Source: Actinoallomurus soli
GTDB taxonomy: Bacteria; Actinomycetota; Actinomycetes; Streptosporangiales; Streptosporangiaceae
Length of the DNA stretch: 64,000 nt
Assembly (NCBI RefSeq): GCF_024055715.1
Contig: NZ_JAMXMV010000006.1
Coordinates: 186,001 to 250,000 of the forward strand
Direction of reading: 5' to 3'
Shown here: positions 57,719 to 64,000 of the stretch, piece after piece
Position numbering within the stretch: the stretch's first letter is position 1
Layout of the letters: every line of letters begins with the position of its first letter
Notes under the pieces: generated by a model
The model's input: only the letters and a program-made list of their open reading frames with translations
Told to the model about the DNA's origin: nothing
The model's database searches: none
Made by a program: the position numbers and the translations under genes

Positions 57719-57982
57719 TCAGCCGGTATGCGCGCGGAGGCATCCCATGATGCGTTCGGCGGCGCGTTCCGGGCTGGCCGCCGGGAACCGATCTCCGGAG
57801 TTCGTGCACCATTCGAAGAATTCACCGCAGGGACTGACAGAGATCCACAATCGGGGATCGGCCGGGCCGCCGACCGAAAGGGCCGGTCGCGCGTCGCTCA
57901 TCACGGACGGCAGTCCGAGCCTGGCCAGTTCCCGGCACAAGGCCACCAGAAGCCGCATTTTCTCGCTGTGATCGGCGCTCAC
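57719..57982 (-). CDS. Small hypothetical protein
   Basis: Protein of 87 residues: a helical start (SEKMRLLVALCRELARLGLPS), then SDARPALSV and a Trp/Cys-containing strand WISVSPCGEFFEWC, ending with a helix ERAAERIMGCL. Similar short proteins are frequent in filamentous actinomycetes near helix-turn-helix genes. No function known. Confidence 0.6.
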   Translation of the reverse strand: MSADHSEKMRLLVALCRELARLGLPSVMSDARPALSVGGPADPRLWISVSPCGEFFEWCTNSGDRFPAASPERAAERIMGCLRAHTG

Positions 57983-58181
57983 CGCCGCTGCCCTCCAACG
58001 CCCCCGGGAACAGGTCCCTCACCCTCCGGCCATAGCATCCTTCGTGCGAGTGTTTCGTCTCGATACCATCAAAGGCGCTTTTTCGACACCAATGTCTTGC
58101 CTCTGTCTCGAATTCGTCTCGTCGTACGGATATAGGGTGGCTAACCTGGACCTGCACTGACGGCGGTGAAGGGGCGGAATC

Positions 58182-59105
58182 ATGACGCGGCGACCGATCC
58201 TGCTCCACGTTCTCGTCCAGCAGCGGCAATTAATGCGATATGGCATGTTCCGTGCCGCCTACGAGAGTGCGGCGAAGAAAGTCGATCGCGAACTCGTCGG
58301 CACGGCTCCGAGCCGCGCCCAACTGCACCGCTGGATCTCCGGTGGGCTGAAACGCCTGCCGCACACCGATCACTGCCGCGTCCTGCAGAGGATGTTCCCG
58401 GGCTGGACGGCCGACCAGCTGTTCGCGCCGTGCCCGGAGGACCTCCTGCCCGTCGATCCGGCGCGTCCGGCGGACGGTCCGGCGGCCTCGATGTCCCCGG
58501 GGGTGCGGCGTGCGATCGCGCCGCCCGGCCGGGCACCGTTCGACACGCCGCACGCGCCCGGCCCGCCCCTGTCCGATGTCGCCGCCGTCTTCACGACCCG
58601 GGCGGAGTTCACCTGCGCCATGCCGCCGCAGGCGATGTTCGACGACGCGGAGGAGATCAGGGCGGCGGGGCTCTCGCTGAACCTCCTGTGCCAGCAGTAC
58701 CCGGACCAGCGGCTGCGGCGGCTGGTGGCGAACGGCGCCCGGCTCGAGTGCCTCTTCCTCGACCCGGACGGTGACGCCATCAGGGCGCGTGAGCGGGAGG
58801 AGGGCTACACCGACCACTTCCTGTCCACGCTGACGAAGCTCAACATCGAGGTGCTGTCCCGCGTCCGCGACCACCTGCCGGCCGAGGCGCGGGACCGGTT
58901 GTCGCTCGCGGTGTACGACGAGACGATCCGATTCGGCATCGTCCTGATCGACGGCACGACCTGCGTGATGCAGCCGTATCTGCCGCAGGCGCGCGGCGTG
59001 GACTCGCCGACCTTCCTGCTCCGCCGTGACCCGGAAGGAGCGGGGTTGTATAACACTTTTGAGCAGATCTATCACGAATTGTCGGAACGGAGCCGCCCGG
59101 TATGA
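58182..59105 (+). CDS. DUF5919 protein with N-terminal helix-turn-helix-like domain
   Basis: Protein of 307 residues. Residues ~1-75 look like an XRE-type DNA-binding region (RAQLHRWISGGLKRLP..HCRVLQRMFPGW). After a Pro/Ala-rich linker, the C-terminal DUF5919 domain runs from FTTRAEFTCAMPPQAMFDDAEEIRAAGLSLN through CLFLDPDGDAIRAREREEGY to YLPQARGVDSPTFLLRR. DUF5919 may be related to phospholipase-D-like folds; the role is unknown. Its stop overlaps the next start by 4 bases. Confidence 0.82.
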   Translation: MTRRPILLHVLVQQRQLMRYGMFRAAYESAAKKVDRELVGTAPSRAQLHRWISGGLKRLPHTDHCRVLQRMFPGWTADQLFAPCPEDLLPVDPARPADGPAASMSPGVRRAIAPPGRAPFDTPHAPGPPLSDVAAVFTTRAEFTCAMPPQAMFDDAEEIRAAGLSLNLLCQQYPDQRLRRLVANGARLECLFLDPDGDAIRAREREEGYTDHFLSTLTKLNIEVLSRVRDHLPAEARDRLSLAVYDETIRFGIVLIDGTTCVMQPYLPQARGVDSPTFLLRRDPEGAGLYNTFEQIYHELSERSRPV

Positions 59106-59914
59106 CGACGTCCGTCGGAGCGCTGCTCCCCGTCGCTCTGGACGCCGTCGCGATCGCCACCGACCTGATCCGCTCCCGGGCGCCCGGCCTGCTCACCGCC
59201 AAGGGCGACCGGGACATGGCCACCGAGCTCGACTACGCCGTCGAGCGCGCCGTACGGGCGCACCTGCGCGAACGTACGCCCGGCGTGCCGATCCTGGGCG
59301 AAGAGGAAGGCGTGACCGGCGACGCCGGCGGGGAGCTGCTGTGGGCGCTCGACCCGATCGACGGCACGGCCAACTTCGTCCACGGGCTCCCGCTGTGCGG
59401 CGTCTCCCTCGGCCTGCTCCGCCGCGGTCGCGCGGTCCTCGGAGTGATCGAGCTGCCGTTCCTCGGCGCCCGCTATTCGGCCGTCGAACACGGCGGCGCC
59501 CATCTCGGCGAGCGGCGCATCACGGCGAGTTCGACCGGCAGGCTGCGAGACGCGATCGTCGCCGTCGGCGACTATGCCGTCGGGGCGGGCGCGGAGGAGA
59601 AGAACCGCCTGCGCCTGGCGCTGACCGCCGCGCTCGCCGCCGAGGTGCAGCGCGTACGGATGCTGGGCTCCTCGGCCATCGACCTGGCCTGGGTCGCCGA
59701 AGGCCGGCTGGACGTCAGCCTGAGCATGTCCAACAAACCGTGGGACACCGCGGCCGGGGTCGCCATCGCCCGGGAGGCCGGCGCCGTGGTGTTGGACAAG
59801 GACGGCGGCGAGCACACGGCCGACTCGGCGGCCACGATCGCGGCGGCACCGGGCGTCGCCGACCAGATCAGCGCGCTGATCGGACGCACTGTGGACGGCC
59901 TGGCACTCGCCTGA
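59102..59914 (+). CDS. Inositol monophosphatase family protein
   Basis: Mg-dependent phosphatase fold, 270 residues. Metal ligands: Glu67/Glu68 (ILGEEEG), WALDPIDGTANF (DPIDGT at 84-89) and the late KPWDTAAGVAIAREAGA. Substrates could be inositol phosphate, histidinol phosphate or a nucleotide bisphosphate. Coupled to the DUF5919 gene, a pairing that recurs in actinomycetes. Confidence 0.9.
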   Translation: MTTSVGALLPVALDAVAIATDLIRSRAPGLLTAKGDRDMATELDYAVERAVRAHLRERTPGVPILGEEEGVTGDAGGELLWALDPIDGTANFVHGLPLCGVSLGLLRRGRAVLGVIELPFLGARYSAVEHGGAHLGERRITASSTGRLRDAIVAVGDYAVGAGAEEKNRLRLALTAALAAEVQRVRMLGSSAIDLAWVAEGRLDVSLSMSNKPWDTAAGVAIAREAGAVVLDKDGGEHTADSAATIAAAPGVADQISALIGRTVDGLALA

Positions 59915-60138
59915 CGGGTCCGGCCTGCGATCCGGGTCCGCGCCGCGGACGCGGGATTCGCCCCTCACTTCGCCACCGGGCCGGTACGGTCGGCGGCCCG
60001 CCGGTCGCCGGGAACGATCCCATTCCGTGGCGCGGGGGTCACGGTGTGAATTCGCCGGCCTATTAGGGAGTCGGGTTAGGGAACGGTTGCCTGACGGGAG
60101 GCGCCACGAAGCGATCGAAAGATCGCTACCCTGCTCCC

Positions 60139-60579
60139 GTGAGTGGTCGACATCGGGACAAAACGGGCATAAAAAATATCGTCACCGCTTGGCTACGGCG
60201 GGGTCCGAACCGCCGCGAACACGGTCGCAAGGCCCTGCTCGTCGGTGGAATCCTCATCGTCGGAGCCGCGGTGATCGTGATCGGCATGGTCACCTCCTCG
60301 CCCGGCAAGCGAGGAGACGACGAGGCGGCCGGTGGGCTCTCGCCCTCACCGTCCGCGTCACGCGGAACGCCGCGGGTCAGGTCCGCGCTCCGTGAGCAGA
60401 CCCCGCCGCCGGCCCTGCGGCCGGTGCCGGCGCAGACCACCCCCTCGAACGGCGTCCGGCCGTCCCCAACGCGGATCGGCACCCCGACGTCACCCGCCGC
60501 CAGCCCGTCCATGTCTTCGAGCAACTGCCCGCCCGGGCTCCGCAAGTCACCGGAGAAGTGCAACCGCGTCCACCGCTGA
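60139..60579 (+). CDS. Single-pass membrane protein with Pro/Ser-rich tail
   Basis: Protein of 146 residues. A basic N terminus, one hydrophobic helix (~33-52, ALLVGGILIVGAAVIVIGMV), then a disordered Ser/Pro/Arg tail with two late cysteines (SSNCPPGLRKSPEKCN) that may form a disulphide outside the cell. Function not recognisable. Confidence 0.6.
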   Translation: MSGRHRDKTGIKNIVTAWLRRGPNRREHGRKALLVGGILIVGAAVIVIGMVTSSPGKRGDDEAAGGLSPSPSASRGTPRVRSALREQTPPPALRPVPAQTTPSNGVRPSPTRIGTPTSPAASPSMSSSNCPPGLRKSPEKCNRVHR

Positions 60580-60602
60580 CCCGGCGCGTCACCCGCGTTC
60601 GG

Positions 60603-61271
60603 TCAGGACGTCAGGCCCAGCGCACCGGCCTGCACACCCGCCTGGAAGCGGGACTCCGCCTCGAGCAGCCGCATCAGCTCGGCCACCCGTCGCCGGTAGG
60701 TCCGCAGGGAGAGCCCCAGCCGCCGGGCGGCGACCTCGTCGGTGAGCCCCTCCCCGAGCGCCCGCAGTATTCTCCGGCCCTCCACGTCCACCTGCGGCGG
60801 TTCACGGCGGAGGTACGCGGTCAACTCCGCAGCCGCCTCCCACGTCGCCTCGAACAGCGCGTACACACCGTCGATCAAGGCCGGCGACGTCGTGACGGTG
60901 AACTCACGGTCGCCCGCGACCTCGGTGCCCGCGAGGATCATGACCCGCCGGTCGATGACGATCGTCTCGTGCCGCAACAGCCCGGTGCCGCAGATCCGGA
61001 CCTGGGCACCCAGTGACCCGAGCTCCAGCAGATGGTTCCGCTGCTCCTCATCCGTCAGCGCGGCGGGGGTGTAGAGCTTGCGGATCACCGGGCCGACGGC
61101 TCGGTGGCGGATCCGGCCGGCCATGGCAGCTCGCGTCGCCGGCCGCGACCAGGTGTTCACGTCCGTGGCGGCACAGACGAACTCCGACTCCGCTCCTTCG
61201 AACAGGTGTCCGGCGCGCGCGGCGAGCTCCTGTTCACCGTGAATGGTGATGACCTGCTGGGGGGTGCTCAC
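60603..61271 (-). CDS. LuxR-type regulator with N-terminal PLD-like domain
   Basis: Protein of 222 residues. The N-terminal part (IHGEQELAARAGHLFEGAESEFVCAATD and HETIVIDRRVMILAG) resembles the phospholipase-D-like sensing region found with some actinomycete LuxR proteins. The C-terminal helix-turn-helix is RALGEGLTDEVAARRLGLSLRTYRRRV. GTG 61271 is chosen because similarity begins there. Divergent from the aldo/keto reductase gene, which it may control. Confidence 0.82.
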   Translation of the reverse strand: MSTPQQVITIHGEQELAARAGHLFEGAESEFVCAATDVNTWSRPATRAAMAGRIRHRAVGPVIRKLYTPAALTDEEQRNHLLELGSLGAQVRICGTGLLRHETIVIDRRVMILAGTEVAGDREFTVTTSPALIDGVYALFEATWEAAAELTAYLRREPPQVDVEGRRILRALGEGLTDEVAARRLGLSLRTYRRRVAELMRLLEAESRFQAGVQAGALGLTS

Positions 61272-61365
61272 GCCATCCAGTCTGACCAGCCGCCCGCGCG
61301 GCGGCAAATGGCAGCTTGCTGCCAGCCGCTCGCGCGCCCGGCGCCTCCGGACCAGAGTCGAAGGC

Positions 61366-62250
61366 ATGACGACGAACGTGACGGCCGCCGACGGCGGCGA
61401 CTTCCTCCTCGGCGGCGACCTGCGGATCAACCGGCTCGGCTTCGGCGCGATGCGGCTGCCCGTGGGCACCTGGGACGGGCCCACGCGCAGTCCGGAGAAC
61501 GGCATCGCGGTGCTGCGCCGCGCCGTGGAGCTCGGCGTGAACCACATCGACACGGCCGGTTTCTACGGACGCGACGACGTCCACGCCCACGAACTGATCC
61601 GCGAGGCCCTCTCCCCGTACGCCCCCGGCCTGGTGATCGCCACGAAGGTCGGGCCGCTGTGGGGTCCGGACGGTTACCCGAGCGGGGAGGCGACGCCCGA
61701 CCAACTGCGCGGCCTGGTGGAGGACGACCTGCGGCGGCTCGGCCTCGACCGTCTCGTCCTGGTCTACCTGCGGGTCGGCGGCAGGGGCGGCCCCGGCGGG
61801 CAGTCGATCGCCGAGCGGTTCGCGGTCCTGGCCGGGTTGCGGGAGGAGGGGCTGATCCGGCACCTCGGCGTCAGCAACGTCGACGCGGCCCAACTGGCCG
61901 AGGCCCGCGCGATCGCCCCGGTCGCCGCGGTGCAGAACCACTTCCACGTGCAGTACGGCGACGACTCCGGGCTGCTCGCCCAGTGCGCGGACCTCGGCAT
62001 CGCGTTCGTGCCTTTCTTCCCGCTCGGCGGCGGGAACCGACCGCTCGACCGGGACCGTCTCGCGACGGTCGGCGCCCGCCACCACGCCACGCCCGAGCAG
62101 GTCGCCCTCGCCTGGCTGCTGGCGTCCTCTCCCGTCATGCTCGCCATCCCCGGCACCGGCTCGCTGGACCATCTGGAGGACAACATCGCCGCCGCCCGCC
62201 TCCACCTCACCGAAGAGGACCTGGCAGACCTGACCCTCCGAACGGCGTAG
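61366..62250 (+). CDS. Aldo/keto reductase family oxidoreductase
   Basis: TIM-barrel reductase of 294 residues. Seen: LGFGAMRLP, NHIDTAGFYG (Asp, Tyr), LVIATKVGP (Lys) and VALAWLLASSPVMLAIPGTGSLDHLEDN for NADPH. As in the 32883 paralogue, the active-site His is replaced (LVLVYLRVG). Divergent from a LuxR-type regulator; a damaged homologue lies 65 bases downstream on the other strand, suggesting that this locus carried a tandem of reductases. Confidence 0.88.
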   Translation: MTTNVTAADGGDFLLGGDLRINRLGFGAMRLPVGTWDGPTRSPENGIAVLRRAVELGVNHIDTAGFYGRDDVHAHELIREALSPYAPGLVIATKVGPLWGPDGYPSGEATPDQLRGLVEDDLRRLGLDRLVLVYLRVGGRGGPGGQSIAERFAVLAGLREEGLIRHLGVSNVDAAQLAEARAIAPVAAVQNHFHVQYGDDSGLLAQCADLGIAFVPFFPLGGGNRPLDRDRLATVGARHHATPEQVALAWLLASSPVMLAIPGTGSLDHLEDNIAAARLHLTEEDLADLTLRTA

Positions 62251-62315
62251 CGACGGCCGAAACGCCGCCCCAGGTGTGCCGCCCGAGCGGCACACCTGAA
62301 CGCGTCCGACCCGGC

Positions 62316-62520
62316 CTAGCCGATCTTGTCGAGATCGGCGAGATCATCGTCGGACAGCGAGAGTCCCGCGCCGGCGACGTTCTCGCGCAGGTGCGTCGTC
62401 GATGAGGTGCCGGGAATCAGCAGGATGTTCGGCGATTGGTGCAGCAACCAGGCCAGGGCGACCGACAACGGCGTCGCGTCCAGTCGGGAGGCCACGGCCG
62501 AGAGCGCCGAGGACTGCAGC
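62316..62520 (-). pseudogene. Aldo/keto reductase pseudogene (C-terminal fragment)
   Basis: Only the last ~67 codons remain: SVALAWLLHQSPNILLIPGT, then THLRENVAGAGLSLSDDDL, ending DKIG and TAG (62316-62318). This is the NADPH-binding end of an aldo/keto reductase. The similarity stops abruptly near 62520, where the IS21-like sequence begins, so insertion or recombination removed the 5' part. Confidence 0.85.
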
Positions 62521-62521
62521 G

Positions 62522-63043
62522 GGCTGGAAGCACGTGCGTTATTCGGTCCCGCCCGGGTTCGAGGGCCAGGCGGTGTGGGCCCGCGAGCACGGTGAGGCTC
62601 TGGTCATCACCGCCCAGACCGAGCACGGTCTGAGCGAGATCTGGCGGCACTTCCTGTCGCGGACGGGCCATCCGGTGATTCTGGACGAGCACTACCCCGA
62701 CCACCCCGGCGGGGGGAACGAGCCCCGCCCGGCCCGCATCCGGCCCTGCGGCCAGGCCGAGGAGGCGTTCGTCGTGCTCGGGGAGGGGGCCAAGCGGTGG
62801 CTGGTGGAGGCCGCCGCGGCTGGGGTCCCCCGCATTACCGCCAAGATGGCCCGCGCGGTCGAGCCGGCGGATGCTTTCGGCGCCGACGTGGTCGACGAAG
62901 CCCTCGGGCTGGCGGCGATCTGGGGCCGGTTCGCTGAAGGCGACCTGACCGCCCTGTGCGACCAGTCCTTCCGGTTCACCGAGGCCAAGAACGGCGACGG
63001 CGTCACCCCACTGGGCGCCCCCGTCAACCAGACCGAGCAGTAG
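62522..63043 (+). mobile_element. IS21-type transposase (IstA) C-terminal remnant
   Basis: About 173 codons without a proper start: GWKHVRYSVPPGFEGQAVWAR, HGLSEIWRHFLSRTGHPVIL, DEHYPDHPGG and ARAVEPADAFGADVVDEALGLAAIWGRFAEGDLTAL. This matches my recollection of the C-terminal region of IS21-family transposases (Mu-transposase-like beta domain and following helices). The DDE core and the partner istB are missing. A short word GCGATAACCG is repeated after the stop (63046 and 63122). Confidence 0.65.
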
Positions 63044-63176
63044 CTGCGATAACCGGCCCGCGCGCCAAACAGGCGACCAGGGGCTCATGCCGGTCGCGGT
63101 CGAAGTCCTTGGCGCGAGGGCGCGATAACCGATAATTGGATCGGTCAGCCGAATACGCGGGCCTGCATACGAGCGA

Positions 63177-63920
63177 TCACCACGGCACCACGCCGTCGTC
63201 GTCGAAGAACCCTCCGGTCGGGCCGTCCGCGCCCAGGGTGGCCAGTCGCACCACGATCGCGGCGCCGTCGTCGGCCGAGCGGGTGACGGGGAGGCCGAGG
63301 TGCCGGGTGAAGTCCGTCGCGCAGGGACCAGGAGTACAGGCGTTGATCAGGATTCCCTGCTCCCGAAGGTCCTTGGCGTACTGCACGGTCAAGGAGTTGA
63401 GCGCCGTCTTCGAGGGCGGGTACGCCGCGTGCCCCGCCAACCGGGACATGTAGTGATCCGGATCGGTCATGTAGGCGAGGGACCCGATACCGCTGGACAC
63501 GTTGACGATGCGGGCCGCCGCCGAGCGCGACAGCAGCGGCAGCATGGCGTTGGTCACCGCGATCACACCGAAGAAGTTGGTCTCGAACACCCGCCTGACC
63601 AGGTTGAGGTCGGCGGTCGCCGGCTCCGTCGGTCCGGGGCTGCCGGAGATTCCGGCGTTGTTGACCAGCACGTCGAGCCGGCCAAAGCGTTCGTCGATCT
63701 GTCTGGCAGCCGACTCGATCGTCGCCGCGTCGGTGACGTCGAGCATGAGGGCGCGTACATCACCGCCGCCGGACCTGAGCGCCTCGGCAGCCTCCTCGCC
63801 ACGCTCAAGGTCCCTGGAGCCGAGAAGGACCGTCGCGCCGCGATCCGCGAGCTGGCGGGCGACGGCACGCCCAACTCCTCTGTTCGCTCCCGTGATCAGG
63901 GCGATCGTCTCGTCAGTCAT
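63177..63920 (-). CDS. Short-chain dehydrogenase/reductase
   Basis: Classical SDR of 247 residues: the cofactor motif TGANRGVG (10-17), LDVTDAATIES for adenine contact, NNAG (near 89), the catalytic Ser in VNVSSGIG and Y-x3-K in AAYPPSKTAL. Arg15 after the Gly motif suggests NADP preference. Substrate unknown. It reads away from the right window edge; no partner gene is visible. Confidence 0.9.
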   Translation of the reverse strand: MTDETIALITGANRGVGRAVARQLADRGATVLLGSRDLERGEEAAEALRSGGGDVRALMLDVTDAATIESAARQIDERFGRLDVLVNNAGISGSPGPTEPATADLNLVRRVFETNFFGVIAVTNAMLPLLSRSAAARIVNVSSGIGSLAYMTDPDHYMSRLAGHAAYPPSKTALNSLTVQYAKDLREQGILINACTPGPCATDFTRHLGLPVTRSADDGAAIVVRLATLGADGPTGGFFDDDGVVPW

Positions 63921-64000
63921 GGGGATGACCTCACCACCGGGGGCCGCATCAGGACAATGCCCGGCTGAGTCTCAGCCGATACCCTCACGGTATGGATCGA

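Overview
High-GC actinobacterial chromosome carrying the replication origin. The core order is murJ - sigM - trxB - parB/parA - rsmG - jag - yidC - yidD - rnpA - rpmH - dnaA - oriC - dnaN - gnd - recF - DUF721 - gyrB - gyrA - DUF3566 - tRNA-Ile. Families such as DUF6049, DUF6458, DUF5919, DLW-39 and DUF5682 point to a filamentous actinomycete. A Streptosporangiales member near Thermomonosporaceae is my best guess, from gene content only.

Layout. 1-8.2 kb: cell-envelope and stress block (DUF6049, MurJ lipid II flippase, a membrane pseudokinase, ECF sigma factor with anti-sigma factor, thioredoxin reductase behind a SigR-type promoter). 8.2-10 kb: a gene-poor gap where trxA and cwlM usually lie. 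10-17.4 kb: minus-strand partition, ribosome and membrane-insertion operon with two parS sites. 17.4-30.3 kb: replication block with DnaA boxes in and well beyond the dnaA-dnaN interval.

30.3-41.7 kb: accessory DNA. A 5'-truncated tyrosine integrase abuts tRNA-Ile. Single metabolic and small genes follow, then tRNA-Ala, whose 3' half is duplicated 2.4 kb away around a frameshifted integrase: a collapsed integrated island.

42-54 kb: a lipoprotein, a hydrolase, a protein made of two tandem SepF domains, and divergently a tightly overlapping operon: SWIM zinc finger, uncharacterised protein, vWA (MIDAS) protein, MoxR-type AAA+ ATPase and DUF5682. This resembles the poorly understood yehL/M/P/Q set of enterobacteria. 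Polysaccharide deacetylase and glycosyltransferase genes converge on it. This segment is the best candidate for an undescribed system.

54-64 kb: mixed small operons (HD protein, methyltransferase, VOC, NTF2-like/TetR pair with a 40-bp palindromic operator, DUF5919 + inositol monophosphatase, LuxR-type regulator/aldo-keto reductase) and an aldo-keto reductase pseudogene cut by an IS21-like transposase remnant.

No rRNA operon or CRISPR array was seen. Functions are by recognition of sequence motifs and gene order; no database search was possible.
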